Origin: Albugo candida
Taxonomy: Eukaryota > Oomycota > Peronosporomycetes > Albuginales > Albuginaceae
NCBI GenBank assembly: GCA_905220665.1
Contig: CAJNAR010000170.1
Location: forward strand, 186,001-250,000
Direction of reading: 5' to 3'
DNA length: 64,000 bases
The number at the start of each line of letters is the position of its first letter. Position 1 is the stretch's first letter. This document shows positions 1-10,727 of the stretch, piece after piece. Both the position numbers and the translations under genes were made by a program. The notes under the pieces are model-generated. The model did not search any database. It had not been told where the DNA came from and worked only from the letters and a program-made list of their open reading frames with translations.

Positions 1-1764
1 TTGAAAGCTGATGAGGATGTCGTTTCTTTGTTCAATTTAGATGCTGATAACGCGAAAGCAGAGCAAGGATGGTGGCTTGCTCGTGTGGAAGAAGGACTAA
101 GAATCATGCAAGAGTGTCCCTTTGGCCATACTGTAGCTGCATCCGTACTGGCACAAAAAGCAAACATGATGAATGTTGTCATCTTTTCCGCTACAATCAG
201 CGCCGTTTTGAGTTTCAGCGTCACATACTCAATCATCAACAACATGCTCGTCTGTTTTGTGGTTGCCGCTGTTGCAATCACCATATCCTGTCTTGCAGTG
301 ACACCGTCAAGTGGAGTCGAAATTCCCAGTTTCAGAGTGTCTCAGGTCGTCCATGGTTCCCCTACAGCAGTCTTCCGATTGCTCATGAACCCCAAACGGT
401 ATTCGAGATGGGATCCAGCTTCCGCAAATATGAAGGTCATCCAGGAATTGGACGATCATGCTGACGTTGTGTATATTACACAAAGACCCAATTATTTGTG
501 GCCAGTCTGGCAAAAGCCTCGAGATATGGTGCTGATGCGATATTGGAGACGCGAAGAAGATGGATCTTTTTTCGTAATGTACCAAAGTATCATGCATCCT
601 GAATGTCGGGTTCGTCATAATTATGTGCGTGCAAACTTTCTCGGTGGTGGTTATATCATTGCGCCTCAGCGTGTCCAAAATGGAGGCGTTCGATCTCTTG
701 TGACCTTTGTGCTTCGTTACGATCCATGCGGATGGTCCAGGATCTATCATCAGCTCGGAATGGATGTTGATCTCGTACTTCCAATGCTCCGTAGTGTGAT
801 TGGAATTCGCGATGAAATGAGCGGTGCCGACTTTATCATCCCAAATGTCACCATTCCTGCTACAGTCGCGGACAATGGAAAATCAGATACCACTGCAACC
901 GACTCCAGTAATGGAACTTCACGTCGCCCATCTTCTGTCTCAGAAGACGTGGGCTACCAGACATTTGTCAATGCCAACGGCGTCGTTGTCGGAGTCCCGA
1001 GACTCGCTACGACATTGTCCAATAAAATGTGGGCAGAGCCAGACGCATCGATGTTTATGGTCCGCGGTCGCAATTATCTGAACGACAAGAAAAAAGTGGC
1101 TTCCGCGCCGGCCAAATTCCATCTTGTCGGAGTAGATCTCCTCGCATTTGAAAAACCATTCGATCGATACAATGTCGCAAGCAAACAGATCGATGTCTCC
1201 AAGGCCGAGCCGACTTCTGCAAATATCACAAATTCCGCCTCCGCATCTTCTACTCATCCACCGCGCCCAACCGCAACGGGAAAATTCACATTTGTGATCA
1301 ATATGATCGTTCCCGGTGCCGATAATCTGTGTATGGTCTTCTATTTCCATCCCGCAAAAGACAATGTTTTCAACGATGAGTCAGCGTTCTCGGAACTATT
1401 GAATGACTTTATCGAAGGAGATGATCTGTTTCGTAATTCCCGATTCAAATTGCTTCCAACTGTTGTGGACGGAAGCTTTATAATCCGTCAATCAGTTGGC
1501 TCAAAGCCAACACTCTTAGGCAACAAACTCAAGTGCCAGTACCACAAAGCTGACCACTACTTTGAAGTGGATGTTGATATTTCTTCAAATAGCGTCGCAA
1601 ACTCAGTTGTTGGAATGGTTCAAGGAGTCACAAAATCTCTTGTCGTGGATATGGCATTTTTACTCGAAGCCCAAACAGAAGAAGAATTACCAGAAGTGCT
1701 TTTGGGAGCAGTGCGGATGGATCGAGTCGCACTAGATAGACCATTTCGTGTTCCACGCTCCTAA
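1..1764 (+). CDS. EDR2-like START / DUF1336 lipid-binding protein, 5' partial
   Basis: The reading frame is open from the window edge, so the true start and probably a PH domain lie upstream. It ends at TAA 1762-1764. In-window residues 55-100 form a hydrophobic hairpin (two membrane segments). Residues about 108-277 are a START domain of the plant EDR2 type, recognisable by PRDMVLMRYWRREEDGSFFV and RVRHNYVRANFLGGGYIIAP. After a Ser/Thr-rich linker (about 290-310), residues about 345-587 are the EDR2 C-terminal domain (DUF1336), with FRNSRFKLLPTVVDGSFIIR, LLGNKLKCQY and SLVVDMAFLLEAQTEEELPE; it is split by a Ser/Pro-rich insert near 395-420. Family knowledge suggests lipid binding at a membrane, as for EDR2, where START and DUF1336 act with a PH domain. 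The stop lies 53 bp from the stop of the convergent CXC gene. Confidence 0.85.
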   Translation: MKADEDVVSLFNLDADNAKAEQGWWLARVEEGLRIMQECPFGHTVAASVLAQKANMMNVVIFSATISAVLSFSVTYSIINNMLVCFVVAAVAITISCLAVTPSSGVEIPSFRVSQVVHGSPTAVFRLLMNPKRYSRWDPASANMKVIQELDDHADVVYITQRPNYLWPVWQKPRDMVLMRYWRREEDGSFFVMYQSIMHPECRVRHNYVRANFLGGGYIIAPQRVQNGGVRSLVTFVLRYDPCGWSRIYHQLGMDVDLVLPMLRSVIGIRDEMSGADFIIPNVTIPATVADNGKSDTTATDSSNGTSRRPSSVSEDVGYQTFVNANGVVVGVPRLATTLSNKMWAEPDASMFMVRGRNYLNDKKKVASAPAKFHLVGVDLLAFEKPFDRYNVASKQIDVSKAEPTSANITNSASASSTHPPRPTATGKFTFVINMIVPGADNLCMVFYFHPAKDNVFNDESAFSELLNDFIEGDDLFRNSRFKLLPTVVDGSFIIRQSVGSKPTLLGNKLKCQYHKADHYFEVDVDISSNSVANSVVGMVQGVTKSLVVDMAFLLEAQTEEELPEVLLGAVRMDRVALDRPFRVPRS

Positions 1765-1817
1765 AAGCTCTTTGCCACAATACATTCACAACTGATCAAA
1801 TATGTCTTTGAAATTCC

Positions 1818-4800
1818 TCAATCAATTGTTGCAGCCAGTTCTATCGATAACAAGTGATCGTGATCCCATGCAAGTTCGCTTACGGCTATTTGGCTCCATA
1901 ACTGATTGACCAAGCTCACATTGTACAAGTCGTCGTTATCGAGCCAAGACATGACTGAGGCTATAATGTGCTTCTCCACAGGCGGCAAATTCCTTCCAAA
2001 AAGCGGCAATACGTAAACTCGCTTTGCTCTTTTCTGCATATGTTGAAAGGACATCAAACTCGATGACGAGCAGTACATCTTGTCTTGTATGTTGCCACAC
2101 TCATTCTTCGCCTTGACAAATTCATTTTCTTTTTCTCTCAAATCAAACTCATTCAAAGGAGTTTTGAATTCGGTACGTTCAGCGGCAAGCGGACTCATAC
2201 TTTGGTGTGCTGTTTTTTTGTGAATAGGAGTCCTGGCCACAGCTTTGAAAGGTGATGAGAGATTTTGAGCCCACAACTCGCGATCCCTACGAATACGCGC
2301 TCGCACATTCAAGCCAAGCTTGGTCGAATTTCCAGAGTCTTTGGTCAAAATCGAGCATTTATCATTCTCAGAAGCTGGCTTTGCCGTTGGTCTCCTTCGT
2401 TTCGTATGCTTTCCTGATGTGTAAATCGCTTTGTACGGAGGCGTTGAAGGCAGAAACGATTCCGGTGTCGATAAAATTGCATCCAAAGCGGCGATTTCTT
2501 TCTTCTTCTCCACATTCCGGCAATCCTAATACAAAACCTCATTCCGTATTGTCCGTTGAGAATAATCAAAGAGCCGACGTACGATGCAGCGGCAATTATC
2601 ACCACATAGAACACCAGCTTGAAAACACTCGCAATATTTTTTCTGGCAGGCGGATTTCTTGCAGTGACAGCCATCTTTGTGCATGCGTTTTTTCCCGCTA
2701 GGAGTACAATGATCTTTCATGGTCGATAGACGCGTTGGCGCGTGAGCTTTATAGAGAGATTTGACGCTCGAAGAATGGCTGGGTAGAATCTTGGGCTTGA
2801 ACGCATTGGGATTTTTTTCAAGTCGTAAAGCTACAGCAGCTTGGCGCTCATCGATTCGTTCCATTGTGTTGCAACAACCGAAACAATTGCAGTTTTCATC
2901 GCAGTATCTTCCATTCGCAAAACACTCGCAGTACCTTTTAGAAAAAAAGACAAATCCTTAAAGTGTCTGTCCTTATCGCAAATGCACAGATAACGTACAG
3001 TTTAAGACACTTTGATTTCTTGCAGTTGCATGAGGCTCTCTTCGACCCGGAACGATTGTCCATTCGCTGAGCTGTAGCCAGGGCTGAATTCAGTTGCGAC
3101 GTAGAAAGCACACAGGTATGCGATAGAGCTGGTGATATATCCAGTGGGTTCTGCGCCTTTTGCCCGCCAGGAGACATAGTGTCAAAGGATGCAGATGGAG
3201 CATCAACGTGACCAGACAGCTTTTCAGTTTGTATCGGTTCGAGATGTTTGCTAATCAGAGCGTAGTGATCAAAACAATGAGCGCATTGCACGTTATAGCC
3301 ACAAACGTACAGAGTTTGATTGATAGTTTTGATCTCCATATTACTCGAAAAGCTTGCATGAGAGCTCGGACACATTTGAGATGTAGTGATGTCACAATTT
3401 GGAGATATATCGTTGATTCCATCCGTTGGCTTCCATAGAGATTCATGCAAGCGTAATTTCATCACTTTTTGAGATTCTCGTAGCGCAAATCGTTCTTCGC
3501 ATCCAGGAGAACCTGTTGTCAGAGCATGAATCCGAGGTAGAGAATCACTCCAATACGCATTCTCCTGTGGCGCTGTAACCACGCTCTTTCCTTCCACTCG
3601 CGCACCAAAGGATCGAACATGCGTAAAACGATTCTGAAGCCCGTTATCTTCCTCGTGTATGCCCCTGGGAATCTCATGCAAGTCATGATTAGGTATCGGC
3701 ACCGGTGAAACTCTACGAAAAAAAATCATTGAGTATTATACAATTCAAAAGCTTGGACAGATATTTACAATTGTGGAAGCTTTGACGAGTGTAACGCTAT
3801 AATCGGGGATTTCTTCAGTCGAAGAAGAGCATGATCAAACTCGTCAACCGGAGATAATGGAGGTAGCATATTTTCGACTGAGAAAAAAAAGTCTTCAGAA
3901 TCAATCGCTGTGTCCGATATCGTTTGAGCCACCTGGTGACCAGCTGGAGCTCTATCCTTGTCCTTCCTATTGCTCTCGGGTGACAAATCGCAATCTTCCC
4001 GGTCCAGAAATTCCACTGAGTCGGCACTGTCTTCATCCGAATCAAATTCGATTTTTATTTGAACATTACATTTCTCACGCTTAGGTCGTCGATACACGTC
4101 CGTTTGCTTCACTAAATTCGTATTTCGAGTCGCAGAACACACAGATGGTTGTCGAGAGCATGAGCTCTGCCTTGACTGATCACAAGTCAGCCCATGTTCA
4201 GGAGGAAGTCCAACTTTTTCTTTCGTAAAATGAGTGGAATGTGGAGGAATTCTCAGAGGAGTAGGCGTGCGGAGAAGTTGGCAAGTCCATGTATTCTTCG
4301 GAGTCGTCAGGTCCAAAAAAGCATCATCAAGAGCGCCTGAGGAAGTTTGAGTCATAGTATTCCAAGCGACTTTTGCTTGCCTAATATCTTCATCTCGCAA
4401 TTGCTTTTTATTGGGCTTCTTTTTTGTGAGCGTAGTAGCATTGATGGTGAATGGAGAGCGAAAAAAACGTGATGGTGAGTCGATCGCGATATTTTTTGTG
4501 TCAGAGCAGCTCTTCGATTTACAAGTTGTTTCAAAAGCTGAGGGCGTCAGCATCGGAAAAGAACACCTTCCAGCTACAAAACAAATTGCGCATAAAAATG
4601 AGTCATTCTGCAGCGAAGCGAGAGCAAATATACACACTGGAACTCATATACCAACTTGCAATGGATGACTCAAGAATTCGTAGAGGTTGATTTGCGGTGG
4701 CGTAAAATTCGAGCAGTGCGCCCGAGTTGACTTGCACTTGATGTCACTATGCTGTTCTTGTACGTTGCATTCCGCCGAGATTCGACCATTTTGCTGCATA

Positions 4801-4850
4801 TCATTCTGATCCGTTGAGTGGTGCAAAAGCCGAGATTTTTTCGGGGTCAT
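1818..4850 (-). CDS. Tesmin/TSO1-like CXC-domain protein with C-terminal F-box-like segment
   Basis: Predicted exons, minus strand: 4850-4652, 4573-3769, 3712-2999, 2934-2583, 2525-1818; four GT-AG introns of 78, 56, 64 and 57 nt. Phases close to 925 residues. Residues about 558-595 are CXC repeat 1 (CNCKKSKCLKLYCECFANG, then C-x-C-x-x-C-C), residues about 655-690 are CXC repeat 2 (CHCKKSACQKKYCECFQAG, ending CRCIDCRN). The linker carries the family signature RNP-like KNPNAFKPKI. Such tandem CXC domains bind DNA (CHR/TTYGAA-type elements) in LIN54, tesmin and TSO1. Unusually, the same last exon ends with an F-box-like helix set, LPPVEKHIIASVMSWLDNDD then LYNVSLVNQLWSQIA. Phylogenetically known CXC proteins do not normally carry an F-box. 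The N-terminal 550 residues are low complexity. The start at 4850 is the first ATG of the open exon. Confidence 0.8.
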
Positions 4851-5273
4851 GTGTTGTCCTTTGCAAGCACGAACGTGCACAGTTGATTTGGCACAGTCTA
4901 TCTACGCAGTCTTAAACGTTGTAGCCACAATGTACAGCTACAAATTTCTCGAATAGTTGTTTACGTTGCTCGAAGCGTTGCGTCCTTTCTAATTTCTTGA
5001 TCACCAAAGGATGCATGCGAAGAATATATAGCGGGAAAAGTCCTTATACTAATTTCATCCAATCAGGATCAGTATCGACTGGATTTCCGCCAATCCACAT
5101 CCGACTATTCGGCGCCAGATCCTTGGACGGCCAATTCGATGGCTCTGGCGACCCACTTGAGCCTCACCAAACATGCGTCTCGCTGATCAAAAACAATTAT
5201 CTTTCTGCTCTTGTCTTTCACTAGGAAGAGTATTTACCAAATGCAATTATCCTGGTCCTCTCCAATACATTCC
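4851..5273. other. Intergenic spacer between two minus-strand genes
   Basis: This 423-bp stretch lies between the stop of the CID-cyclin gene and the start of the CXC gene, so it should hold the CXC promoter and the upstream gene's 3' UTR. I see no coding frame with family features and no RNA gene. Confidence 0.5.
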
Positions 5274-8200
5274 TTACCGAGTAATTCGTTTCTTCCCGCG
5301 GCTTGGGCTTCGATATCGGGGCTTGCCAGACGACGAGTAGGAACGATCCGGGCTGGAGCTGTACTTACTTGATCTTCGACGACGGTAAGGCGACTCATAT
5401 CGACTTTTCTCTTCTCGTGTGTCGTCTCTATCCCGGCTGGAAGAGCGACGAGATTGCCTGACACGTTGTCTGCTTCGACTTGGGCTCTCGCGATAGCTAT
5501 GACGAGACGAAGTGTTCGGTCTGGTGGATGTATAGTCGGATCGTTTGCGATTTTCAGATCTTTCACCGCGTGGAGCTCGACTTGTTCCGCGGCTGCGAGA
5601 CCGCGATCCTTTTCGGCGATATTTCTCTGCTACAGCAGATTTGAGAATGCATTATGAAGACAAAGGTGAGAAGAGGATGACCATACCACGTTCGTAAGAG
5701 TTGTCTCGATGCTGACTTTCACGCTTTCTTCTTCGATATGATGACGACTCGAAGCTATCAGACCGCTCGCGCTTGCTCCTTGGAGATCGGGTTTCTCGCT
5801 CAATGCTTTCACGCTGATGCCTTGGTCTCTCGGCGTACCGGTCTCGCTTGCTATGCTCTGACTTTCCACGGTGGTTGCTCTCCTCACTCTTATTACTTCT
5901 ACTAGCTTCAGATCTTGTGAATTCATTTTCATTTCGAATGTTGTCGAGTACAAGATGAAGACCACCACGTTGTGCAGCAAATGCTTCGTCCTTATCTTTT
6001 CCGTGCTCACGTCCCCAATTTACCAACTCGTTGAAATTACGTTCTTGAGTTCGCTTCCAAGCGCACAGGCTGCGGTATTCGTTCAGAACATCACCTACAA
6101 CAATCAAGACGGAAATTTAGTCAGCGTTTTCGATGGCACAAGATGGAGATAGAAGCATACGGGCTTGACGATCGCTTAATACTCGGTGTCTCTTGTCTGC
6201 TCGACACCACTTGAAACTGAAGATTCGATCGGCTTGCTGGCAAGCTATGTAAATTGCAGTTTCCGCGAGATAACGAGGTGACATGGATAAGCAAATTGGA
6301 AGCCAAAAGCTGAGTTCGACAGAAGCATCACTTAGTGCTCATCATACACCCGAAAGACTCATCGTTACATACAGTTCTTCCAAGATTGCATTGGCCGTAC
6401 TCTTGATATCATCAACCACTAGACAATGGCCGAGAGCGTCGATGTAAGCAAATGCGAAGAAGACGGACATGGGGTCTTACATTTGGATGGAATTCCTTCC
6501 AGTACTTTTCGAAGATAATAAAATGGCATGTCGACTGTAAGTTCATACTGAATTCCCTGCAAAACCTGAATCTCGTAATGAAGCAAATGGAGTCGTTCCA
6601 ATTCCAATTTATCTTCATCACCCATCATCAATGGCTTTTCCAGGATATCGTGCATCGTTCGTACCATCCGGATCAATTTCATTCGTTTACTAGCGGCTTT
6701 TGCCGCCAAGAATAAACACGCCGCAGCAACTTTGAATCTTTCTTGTGCGTAGATCCCACAATCGAAAATTCGGTGAAAATAACTGCATGCAGTCAAGACA
6801 ACCTCACGATTCAAGACGAGACATTGTCCCAAGACATCGATATATGCAATCGCTGTAAATCGCCACTGCTTCCTCGCCTCACTTTTAGGCTCCACATCTT
6901 TACGCTCATATAAGAATGGACAAGTTGATCGATTCAAATCTATCAAATTGGATGGGGCAATTTCGTGCTTTCTAGAAGCCAAATTTCCATCCACTGATTC
7001 GCATGTGTTTTCCGCTTCCATGGCAAAGAACTCTGCCAGCCGTTCCGCCTCATTTTTTGGAAGTCGAATTGGTGCTCGCTTGGGCTTGATTTCTCCAAGT
7101 ACGATACTTTTCCATGTCTTCATCTTGCTCGGGTACAAATTTAGCTCCTCCCAACGCGCCAGTGTTTTGAATAATCGCTTCTTGCCATCTTCAATGTTTT
7201 TGGTCTCACGAACGCACGCATACAATATATCTTCAACCGTCTGGAACCACTCCCGCTGAATACGCTCGTACTCCCGAGGATCGTGCTGGAAATGCTTGAA
7301 GAACTCGTGCAAAACGTAAAACAACATGATCTTGACATTGAACGGCTTGATAGCTTCACTGCTGCTCTGGGCACGCTACATATCAAGGACACGAAACAAG
7401 AGAAAAAACACAGAAAAATGTTAGCTTGAGTGTTTATGGCTTGCTTTTTGATACAAATGCTTAAGTAAAAGCAACAACTCTGCATTGTGCACTGTCTTAT
7501 CGTTCATACAACTAAGAATATGCATGACATGCTATTGGATAATAGCTGATGGAAAGCCCGGGCTTACAAAAGCAGAACAGATCGCAGTCAACTGCATGTG
7601 CATTAAGGCACAAGATTGGACGTTGCATTCTTTTTATGATGAAATTCTGAGCCGATTTTTTTCGACATCAGTGTCGGTCGACCTCAGTATTAGATTTTTC
7701 TTATTGTTCGGTCTGTCTGTTTCTTTCATGCTTTTGTTTGCTTTGTAAGCGCGGTATTTCCATAGCATCGTCATGCAAATGATTCATACAATAAATATTC
7801 AAGCGGCTGTATTCACCTGTTTCAGTTTGAGCTGGAAAGGAATGGAATGATGTGGATGACGCAAAATGTATTCAGCTGTTTGTTGAATCAAATCACGAGA
7901 CGTGACTTGGGTCAGCATGTTATCTAGTATCTCTGTGAATCGGTTCACTTCGTCTTCCCATTCATTTCGGGGAGGTGTTACTGTAGCATTTTGTGCTCCC
8001 ACAAACGTATTCGACAAATTGACTTTCGACTTTGCTTCATCAGCTAAGGATTTTGGCGGAGAGGATTTTGTATCACTGTACTCAGAATCTGGATTCGAAC
8101 GGGTGCGCAATATGTCAGGGGTGAGCCTGAGAGTGGTCAGATCAGCGGACGCTGTATCGGAATTCACTTGTTCTTTTTGTTGTTCGCTTGATTCAGAGGG

Positions 8201-8332
8201 AAGATCGTCAGTAAGTTCTTGCACCACTAACTCGTCTTTCATGAGAAAATTTTCTATGGCTAAATTTTGCTCGTTATTTGGGTCTGTTGGTCCTTTAGGT
8301 GCGCTCCACGCCCCATCATCGTCGCCTACCAT
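5274..8332 (-). CDS. CID-cyclin-RS fusion protein (cyclin K/L/T-like)
   Basis: Predicted exons: 8332-7817, 7375-6481, 6418-6373, 6309-6161, 6094-5687, 5629-5274. Five GT-AG introns (441, 62, 63, 66, 57 nt); phases close to 789 residues. Residues about 125-265 resemble a CTD-interacting domain of the SR140/CHERP type: FTEILDNMLTQVTSRDLIQQ, then IMLFYVLHEFFKHF, and finally LFKTLARWEELNLYPSK. Residues about 337-475 are a first cyclin box (AACLFLAAKAASKRMKLIR, LHYEIQVLQGIQYEL). The second box follows in the next exons (LFWLPICLSMSPRYLAETAI, then YIACQQ). From about 590 the chain is rich in RS/RE/RD dipeptides, as in cyclin L. By family, the cyclin would activate a transcription or splicing CDK and the CID would bind phosphorylated RNA polymerase II CTD. 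CID and cyclin lie in one uninterrupted exon, so this is not two merged gene models. The ATG at 8332 is the likeliest start. Confidence 0.82.
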
Positions 8333-8410
8333 TTCTTCCTCTATTAAAGATCGTGTCGTCTAACAGTAAAACCGGTATGAAACAATACAGGAATTCATTA
8401 TATAGCCATA

Positions 8411-10497
8411 TCACCTTGCCAATTCCATTTCTGTGGCAATTGTAACATTATGAGTTGGTTTATGCCAAGAATCGACCACAGTCCGACTATTATAATGACC
8501 TGGGCCCTGATACATATTGATTGAATATGAGTCATTGTCGTTAGGTAGTAGAATCTTACAATACGTACAGGCGTGCCCTTTAATGACGCTGAACAGGAAA
8601 ATCTTGGCTCCTTGCATGCAATACATAAAAAATGAACTTTGTCTGAATACGAAGAATCGTACAGTCGCAAAAGACGCCGCGCGTGTTGCCGAAGGAACCG
8701 TATTTTCTGTTTGTGTAATCTACAGAAACGCATGAGATCAACTTGACGATTGATTGAATGGTAATATACCCCAACGTGTCGTGGTGACTCTGAGCGTTCA
8801 AAGCGCTTTATTGCCGATTGAAATGATCTTCTGGCACCTGAAGCCTCCCAAGAAAGACCGACCTAAAATTAAATAAAATCAGCTCAGATCGAGACGCTGC
8901 TGAGGCCGCTTGTAGCAGAACACCCGACCTCATAGTCCCCGGGACAGGGTCCATCTTCTCTGACTTGGCCCTGGAATCGGTCCGATTTTGATACAAAAGA
9001 ACTGCTAGCTAATCGTCGAGCTTTTCGGGTCGCTACAAATCTTTTCTGCGAGTCCACCAATTTCTTTTCTTGATTTTGCTTATTCATCAAATTCTCAAAA
9101 GCGTCTTCAGGCTTTGATTTCAGACCGTAAAATGACTTATTAGAAAAACGTTCTGCACTTTTGCCAAAGCTAATCTGTTGATAAAAGAGTCAGCTTTGAG
9201 TATGAATTGATAAACGCAATGCCCAGAAACCGATTTGCAATTCGTATTTCTACCTCCATTCGCGTTGTAGTAAGCGCCTGGTGCTGGTGTGACGTTTCTG
9301 GTCCGTTGGTCTTCAAATCTACTCAGTCTAGGGTCGAGAAAAGCTTGACGTCTACTTTTTTTGCTGGTCTCAGCTACGAGTAAACGTGGATATACTTCAT
9401 ACGACCCAGGTCCACACGCTGGCGACTCACTACAATGGTTGAAAATGAGAGTAATGTGTGATGATTGGAAAAAGATGCTCACCTCATTAGTGTCGTGAAG
9501 CGGGCACTGGTGCTTCCAAAAAATTGCAAATGCTCAGGTATATTCGTAATACGAAATGTGTCGCCATTTCTTTGATACGAACCCGGCCCAGGAACATCGT
9601 CTACGAGTATTTTCATTCCACTTAATTCTCTCGTCGTACACGAACTGAATACAGCGCTAGCATTAGATGCATCTCGATGCGTATCAGCGTCCAAGTCTCC
9701 ATAATAGCCAGGGCCTGGTATATTTGCCTTAGTCTTGATCTGATCGTCAAACATCCTAACAAGCTATATTTTGTGCGACATTGTCATCACAAGATAAATA
9801 GATTGAGGCATACTTGCTTGCCTACCTTTGTTTTCCCAAAATCGGTACTGATGTGCTTATCAAGTTTTTTTATTCCTTCCAAAGCGTTATACTCTCCTGG
9901 ACCCGTGGTATCATCTCCCACCCCGCTGTGTCTGACTACTTTTGGCGTATGTCGAACGAGTTTGCCATCATACCTTTGTTCATACCCAAAGCTTTGCGAA
10001 AGAGATGGAATGGATGGCGCGGTCGGCATGTGCATGATGCGTGCTTCAAGATGCTCCTTCTGTCTATCGGTGGATTGCTGGTATAAGCAGAAAAACGGCG
10101 ACTAGAACACTTGATACCTCGCTAGCTGACCTTCTTTCGGCTCTTGTACTACCAGATCAGGGCAATATGCTCCCGGACCCGGTGTCGGCGCGCGTTTTGA
10201 TCCGTCGAAACGAGTAGTTTTGGATTCAAAAGCTGACAGAGCACCTTTCACATTTGGCGAACCCGTAGAATATTCATGGTAACCACAGTAAGCACCAGGT
10301 CCTGGTGTCTCTGATGCGGGACGGGAGCCAACGCTTCGTTGCTCATACCGACTGGCCGATCCGAAACCAGCAAAATTGGGACGAGCTCTCGATTTCTGTA
10401 CTATTTCATAGCACCCTGGGCCCAAATGTGGATTTTCCCCGGTCTTGAAACACTCTTCAGGCTGCTGGCCTCGGAAAGTTCGATATACCCAAGCCAT
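8411..10497 (-). CDS. Sperm-tail PG-rich repeat protein, STPG2-like (axonemal)
   Basis: Predicted exons: 10497-10153, 10077-9814, 9763-9483, 9429-9231, 9174-8929, 8862-8770, 8719-8663, 8610-8569, 8506-8411. Eight introns of 50-75 nt; phases close to about 540 residues. Ten PG-rich motifs are visible, among them TPGPGAYCGY, TTGPGEYN, IPGPGYYG, VPGPGSYQ and TPGPGHYN. The segment SIPSLSQSFGYEQRYDGKL matches the conserved part of STPG2 as I recall it. Family members associate with flagellar microtubules, which fits a zoospore-forming organism. Exons 7 and 8 are only 57 and 42 nt; joining them restores the canonical SLKGTPGPGHY. Two boundaries are uncertain: exon 1 could end at 10111 (33-nt intron) and exon 2 at 9826. 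The stop is 78 bp upstream of the next gene's start on the same strand. Confidence 0.8.
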
Positions 10498-10727
10498 TAA
10501 TGACAGAGCCTTTGTCTGAATCACCGGCAAAAATAACTTTCTCGAAACGCTTTCACCACCGAAAAAAATGGTACTCACGACTCAGCATACCACTACAGAC
10601 GAGTGCCATACATTCGCGTGATTTCGCTCAGCGCAGCCATAAAAAAGTGTTTTCACAGACTTCAGTATCCTTATTATCGCCTACACAACAAGACAGCTCA
10701 CTAACACTATGCGACCCACCACACTGC

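Noticed and set aside
8398..8801. Alternative frames across the STPG 3' end giving unrelated peptides
   Set aside because: Splicing out 50-, 52- and 62-nt introns joins the frames into a canonical PG-rich repeat; the alternatives carry no motif.
10078..10110. 33-nt intron as the first intron of the STPG gene
   Set aside because: Much shorter than every other intron here; a 75-nt intron from 10152 in the same phase is more plausible, though not proven.
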